Positions 6,401 to 8,157 of a stretch of 8,157 nucleotides of DNA are shown here, in pieces; within the stretch, counting starts at the first letter, position 1; the number at the start of each line of letters is the position of its first letter. Below the pieces are notes generated by a model. The model was given only the letters and a program-made list of their open reading frames with translations, was not told the origin of the DNA and searched no databases. The stretch is taken from NCBI GenBank assembly GCA_029942215.1, contig JAOZTM010000003.1, positions 14,801 through 22,957 of the forward strand, read 5' to 3'. The translations under genes were made by a program, and so were the position numbers. Origin of the DNA: Metamycoplasmataceae bacterium (GTDB taxonomy: Bacteria; Bacillota_I; Bacilli_A; Mycoplasmatales; Metamycoplasmataceae).

Positions 6401-8157
6401 TAGCTAAAGCTGCATCAGAATTTTTAATTCCAGATACTTTTTCAATCTTTGTAATTGAATCAGATTTAAAGTTAGAACTAACAAATACGATTACATCCCT
6501 TGGCACTGTTGAAGTTCCAAGTGTAACTGACAAGTTATACTGTTCTTTTTGTAATGAATTCATGAATAATGTATTTAAATCAGTTTTGAATAAATCTACT
6601 ATAGAATCATAAACAGTTTGTGTTGCAAGCATTCCGTATGAAATTCCAAACATATTTAGAATTTCTGTATTTGATATTTTAACAAGTAGTACAGGATCAT
6701 TATTTGTTTTAATTTCCGCTACCATAGTATCTATATCTGCTTGTGGTATATCTAAAACATTAGTTATTTTAGTAATTGCTTCCATCATGCTTATTTCTGA
6801 TCTTGAATTTGCAAGGGCTGAAATAATAGTTTGTAAAGCAATAACATTAGAATCTGTAGAACTGAATGGGTTCGCTCTATTTTCGAAATCTAAGTAATCA
6901 GAAGTCAAAGTTGGTTTTCTGTGTGTCGATAAGTATTCCAAGAATATTCCTGTTGCAAAATTAGAGAATCTAGTTTTATCATTAAGTCCCTGTATATGTG
7001 AAGTAGCTGTTAAAATATCATCAAAATTATTTGAATTAATTGCTGAATGAATAGTATATTTATCTAATTCAGGAGTATTATCTTGAATTTCTGTAATTGC
7101 GTTAACTTGTGTTACGTTATGAGAATCAAGTGCATCACCTGCAGAAAGCTGTTGAGAAAGATTTTGCAATTCAATTTGGTTTCTTGAACTTGCGAAAGTT
7201 ATGTCCTTTTCAAAACTGTAATCTTTATCATCAATTTTTATTGAAATCTCAACTCTAATAGTAGTGTCATCATTCGTATTTTGAAGGCTTCTTACATTAA
7301 CGATTATTGCGTCATGATTATCTAAATTCGGGATGAATCTCATAGAATCAAGTTTAACTGGGTCTACAGCCATATCTTTATTGTCATTAAATTCAACTAG
7401 AGATGCTCAGTCAACTGTATCAAATGTATTTTGCACTTCTGACTTATCAAATGTTAGTGTTGTGACTATTTCATATTCAGATCCGTTGAAAAGAAGCGTT
7501 ATTATAGCATCATTTGTTGCAGATGTTCTGTTCTGATATGTTCATTCCATGTTAACAACTTCCATATTTGGATCAGAAAGAGATACTTGATATTTGTGTG
7601 TTGTTGGATCGATCAAAGTATCAAGGTTTTTAGGAACAACTCCAATTACAGCTGGGTCAATAGTAATAAAGTCTGGTTTTGCTGCATCTGCCGTTGCTAC
7701 TATATAGTCTGATGATACTGATGATGTGAAGTACAAGACACTGTTAAATATTTCTGGAGCATTTTTTCAACCTAACTCAAGATCTATTTGAGTCGCAACT
7801 TGATCAGCAAAGAATTCATAATTCTCTGATGATTCTAAATAATCAAGTAAATTACGGAATTCCAGTTCTTGTGCTTCATTAACAAATTTCACATGAATAT
7901 CTCTGTTTATTAATTTGATTCTACGAGAGTTTGCAACTTTAATAGATGTTACTTGTACTACATCAGTAAGTGCATGTGCCTTAATATCATCGATTGCTGA
8001 AGTAAGATCTGCAATAAATAAATCTTTATCAGATGAATCTTTAATTGTTGCAGCAATATTTGTGATTAAATGTTCAATATCAGCTGTAGAACCGAGTCTA
8101 TGAGATCCCATTAAGTTAACAACTTTATAAATTACGCCACCAAAAGGAGTGTGGAAT
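1..8157 (-). CDS. Giant repetitive protein, partial at both ends, genetic code 4 (TGA = Trp)
   Basis: One frame is open across the whole window: 2,718 codons from 8156 down to 3, without TAA or TAG. I translated every stretch between the TGA codons and found the same frame throughout. TGA occurs at 7767, 7542, 7407, 6354, 6309, 5628, 5511, 5172, 4749, 4653, 4512, 4230, 2988, 2724, 948, 840, 417 and 309 (lowest base of each codon), and TGG is absent. The product has no Cys and no hydrophobic stretch long enough to span a membrane, and Asp/Glu outnumber Lys/Arg. It consists of about 416-residue super-repeats, each with two beta-type A modules, a helix-rich region and a B module, plus a local 66-75 residue tandem repeat. 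Neither the start codon nor the stop is in the window, so a signal peptide, lipobox or anchor cannot be judged. Size and modularity suggest a mollicute surface, adhesion or gliding-type protein. This is inference, and I did not recognise a named family. Confidence 0.93.
453..1700 (-). repeat. Super-repeat unit 5 (A9-A10-helical-B6), 416 residues
   Basis: This is a complete unit. A Phe (LTFDPGF) sits 20 residues after the B5 anchor, where units 3, 4 and 6 have a TGA-encoded Trp. A9 (1434-1571, residues 2196-2241) has KIMLIISAGEY and FDFTFDHSYAE. A10 (1140-1295, residues 2288-2339) has NTNDDNTIKVRFTIE and ITFAKTRNQILIEN. The helix-rich region (residues 2340-2496) includes TGA-encoded Trp at 948 and 840. 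B6 (453-668, residues 2497-2568) runs from LFILGVKFNE through ELNNLGMAFAKNQE and AISSEVSAG to IVGAFTNSTYKMLID. Confidence 0.8.
1140..1295 (-). other. Module A10: beta-type domain with the ITFAxTRN signature
   Basis: This is the closest relative of A2 about 2,000 residues away. It shares NTNDD, a following strand (NTIKVRFTIE against TTIRVEISIK), a polar turn, an acidic E/D-D-ITFA-x-[ST]-RNQI stretch and a final [IL]-x-N. Both are second-position A modules. The copy is therefore conserved by position in the super-repeat and not simply by proximity. Confidence 0.65.
1701..3032 (-). repeat. Super-repeat unit 4 (A7-A8-helical-B5), 444 residues
   Basis: This is a complete unit. It starts with a TGA-encoded Trp (2988), 20 residues after the B4 anchor. 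A7 (2751-2918, residues 1747-1802) has LSLEFKIKVGE and VLTFKNSRAEFQLLNG. A8 (2430-2594, residues 1855-1909) has VVSVRYETPVGPDDTTAVI and the signature ITFARSRNDVTIVN. A second TGA-encoded Trp (2724) and a DITDPD motif lie between the two A modules. Residues 1910-2084 are helix-rich. B5 (1701-1904, residues 2085-2152) runs from VLFAVPVGTD through LVRIFEDIKTDESVDLFDF and ARYEAQLHLG to IVLYTSSRVSHIET. Confidence 0.8.
2430..2594 (-). other. Module A8: beta-type domain with the ITFAxSRN signature
   Basis: This is a second-position A module with a Pro-Asp-Asp turn (VGPDDTTAV) where A2 has TNDDTTI. It has a strand pair around LFSGSVEFEY and the signature ITFARSRNDVTIVN. Its first strand reads VVSVRYETP, which places Tyr where A1 (NMEWTY) and A11 (NVEWIV) have a TGA codon. 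This is one of the internal alignments supporting TGA as Trp. Confidence 0.62.
3033..5204 (-). repeat. Super-repeat unit 3 (A5-[R repeats]-A6-helical-B4), expanded to 724 residues
   Basis: This unit is about 300 residues longer than its neighbours. It opens with a TGA-encoded Trp (5172) and SVTVDP. A5 (4914-5069, residues 1030-1081) has INVSYVTQF, VILEVTYSTGYE and EEITVTHALSS. A6 (3966-4094, residues 1355-1397) has LNLILEINKG and INFPIHFNETI. In other units the two A modules start about 85-105 residues apart; here the gap is more than 300, filled by the R repeats. The helix-rich region (residues 1398-1634) is also some 60-80 residues longer than in other units. B4 (3033-3254, residues 1635-1708) contains FAGQSFGM, LLNEFKSDFDY, ANLTLTKGAY and YFVSQYQLI. 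Confidence 0.75.
4107..4856 (-). repeat. Tandem 66-75 residue repeats (R0-R3) inside unit 3
   Basis: R1 (4422-4619, 66 residues) and R2 (4197-4421, 75 residues) align along most of their length. R3 (4107-4196) covers only the first 30 residues before A6 begins. The core is LISDDAGALAIAG in R1, LILDDQAALALTG in R2 and ALVADDAFALTLAN in R3. Each core follows a TVAPT or SLAPT type segment (MTVAPTDAN, ITLPALDSD, LSLAPTAAD). The second half matches as KADWDLLVDATTNLQELNELIVL in outline against KAEFDTAAAKAASLQSLEDFVVL. R0 (about 4620-4856) matches clearly only in its second half, KASWDSTIANLTSLEDLKEI. The units look mostly helical. No function is recognised. Confidence 0.75.
5205..6458 (-). repeat. 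Super-repeat unit 2 (A3-A4-helical-B3), 418 residues
   Basis: This is a complete but more diverged unit. A3 (6189-6347, residues 604-656) has LDVDLLFGYND followed by LKTIETNFVES, in the place where A1 has LTFDKS. A4 (5937-6080, residues 693-740) has VDIEVTISYGTDE then VPFTFVTNQS, a weakened form of the ITFAxSRN strand. A VDP motif (GISVDPALAE) follows soon after A4. Residues 741-914 are helix-rich and include two TGA-encoded Trp residues (5628 and 5511). B3 (5205-5414, residues 915-984) runs from FKLGSMHIPDLF through LFTEIKDSYD and LHELTIGID to TILRTENQFLIEE. B3 is the least typical B module, but it keeps the same register. Confidence 0.7.
6459..7703 (-). repeat. Super-repeat unit 1 (A1-A2-helical-B2), 415 residues
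   Basis: This is a complete unit. A1 is at 7419-7568 (residues 197-246) and contains NMEWTY, a central strand pair around a Gly (LLFNGSEY), and LTFDKS. A2 is at 7161-7310 (residues 283-332) and carries the best form of the signature, ITFASSRNQIELQN, preceded by TNDDTTIRVEISIKI. Between them are a TGA-encoded Trp (7407) and a VDP motif, both features that recur elsewhere in the protein. Residues 333-500 are helix-rich. B2 is at 6459-6656 (residues 501-566), running from FGISYGM through LFKTDLNTLF to VIVFVSSNFKSD. B2 is visibly similar to B4 (FAGQSFGM, LLNEFKSDF, YFVSQY). Confidence 0.8.
7161..7310 (-). other. Module A2: beta-type domain with the ITFAxSRN signature
   Basis: This is one of three close copies of the A module; the others are A8 and A10. 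It has the layout of a small beta sandwich: a strand (IIVNVRSL), an Asn/Asp turn (NTNDD), a long strand (TIRVEISIKI), a polar turn (DDKD), then the conserved strand ITFASSRNQIELQN. The strand, Asp-rich turn, strand, Lys-Thr/Ile-x-Phe order recalls the mycoplasma lipoprotein-associated type-17 domain. That likeness was judged by eye and is not established. The ITFA codons here are ATA ACT TTC GCA, against ATA ACA TTC GCA in A8 and ATT ACA TTT GCA in A10, so the protein sequence is held while the DNA has drifted. Confidence 0.65.
7704..8157 (-). repeat. Super-repeat unit 0 (C-terminal part only): helical region and module B1
   Basis: These are residues 1-151 of the visible protein. Residues about 20-60 look helical, with spaced Leu/Ile/Ala and acidic residues. 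Module B1 (7704-7898, residues 87-151) follows. It has an N-terminal strand-like piece (IHVKF), an acidic amphipathic stretch (LLDYLESSENYEFFADQ), then two strand-like pieces ending in VLYFTSS. That last segment aligns with the ends of the other five B modules, and its second-last Ser (codon top 7724) is the anchor I used to measure the repeat period. The two A modules expected for this unit would lie upstream of the window edge. Confidence 0.7.

Noticed and set aside
1578..6998. The seven-residue match HIxGLND at 6978-6998 and 1578-1598, with a weaker HVNGL near 5588
   Set aside because: The copies lie at different positions within their super-repeat units (before A9 in one case, in the helical region in the others), so they are not in register and may be chance.
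7..8111. Internal ATG, GTG or TTG codons (such as 8109-8111, 7371-7373, 5397-5399) as true starts
   Set aside because: The frame continues upstream of each without interruption, and each lies within or between repeat modules. I saw no clear ribosome-binding site that would decide an internal start.
1..8157. TGA read as glycine (candidate phyla code 25) or cysteine (code 10)
   Set aside because: TGG is wholly absent, and the TGA residues align with Phe/Tyr in the internal repeats, which fits Trp and not Gly or Cys.

Overview
The window lies inside one very large protein-coding gene on the minus strand. If TGA is read as tryptophan, a single frame (codons ending on position 8156, 8153, ...) runs from one edge to the other with no TAA or TAG. 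That is 2,718 codons, with both the true start and the true stop outside the window. Read with the standard code, the frame looks like about nine separate genes, but every break is a TGA. The protein has 18 TGA codons and no TGG. In the internal repeats, TGA residues fall opposite Phe or Tyr, so they are best read as Trp. With the low G+C content (about one third by eye), this points to a mollicute using genetic code 4 (Mycoplasma, Spiroplasma or a relative). The exact genus cannot be told from this sequence.

I did not recognise the protein as a named family, but it has clear internal order. It is built from a super-repeat of about 416 residues, arranged N to C as: two beta-rich modules of about 50 residues (type A), a helix-rich stretch of about 160-240 residues, and a 65-75 residue mixed module (type B). 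Aligning one residue in each B module gives spacings of 415, 416, 727, 441 and 416 residues. The window holds five complete units with partial units at both ends: 7704-8157 (end of a unit), 6459-7703, 5205-6458, 3033-5204, 1701-3032, 453-1700 and 1-452 (start of a unit). Several second A modules carry a signature of the form I-T-F-A-x-[ST]-R-N.

The middle unit (3033-5204) is about 300 residues longer than the others. Most of the extra length lies between its two A modules, where a second and smaller tandem repeat of 66-75 residues (type R, at least three copies and probably four) has been inserted or expanded.

The protein shows no cysteine, no membrane-length hydrophobic run and an excess of acidic residues. 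Together with the modular layout, this fits a giant surface-exposed or secreted fibre-like protein, such as an adhesin or a cell-surface or gliding-type protein. That role is inference, because the ends that would carry a signal peptide, lipobox or membrane anchor are outside the window. No RNA genes, mobile elements, CRISPR arrays, promoters or terminators were seen, and no intergenic space is present.
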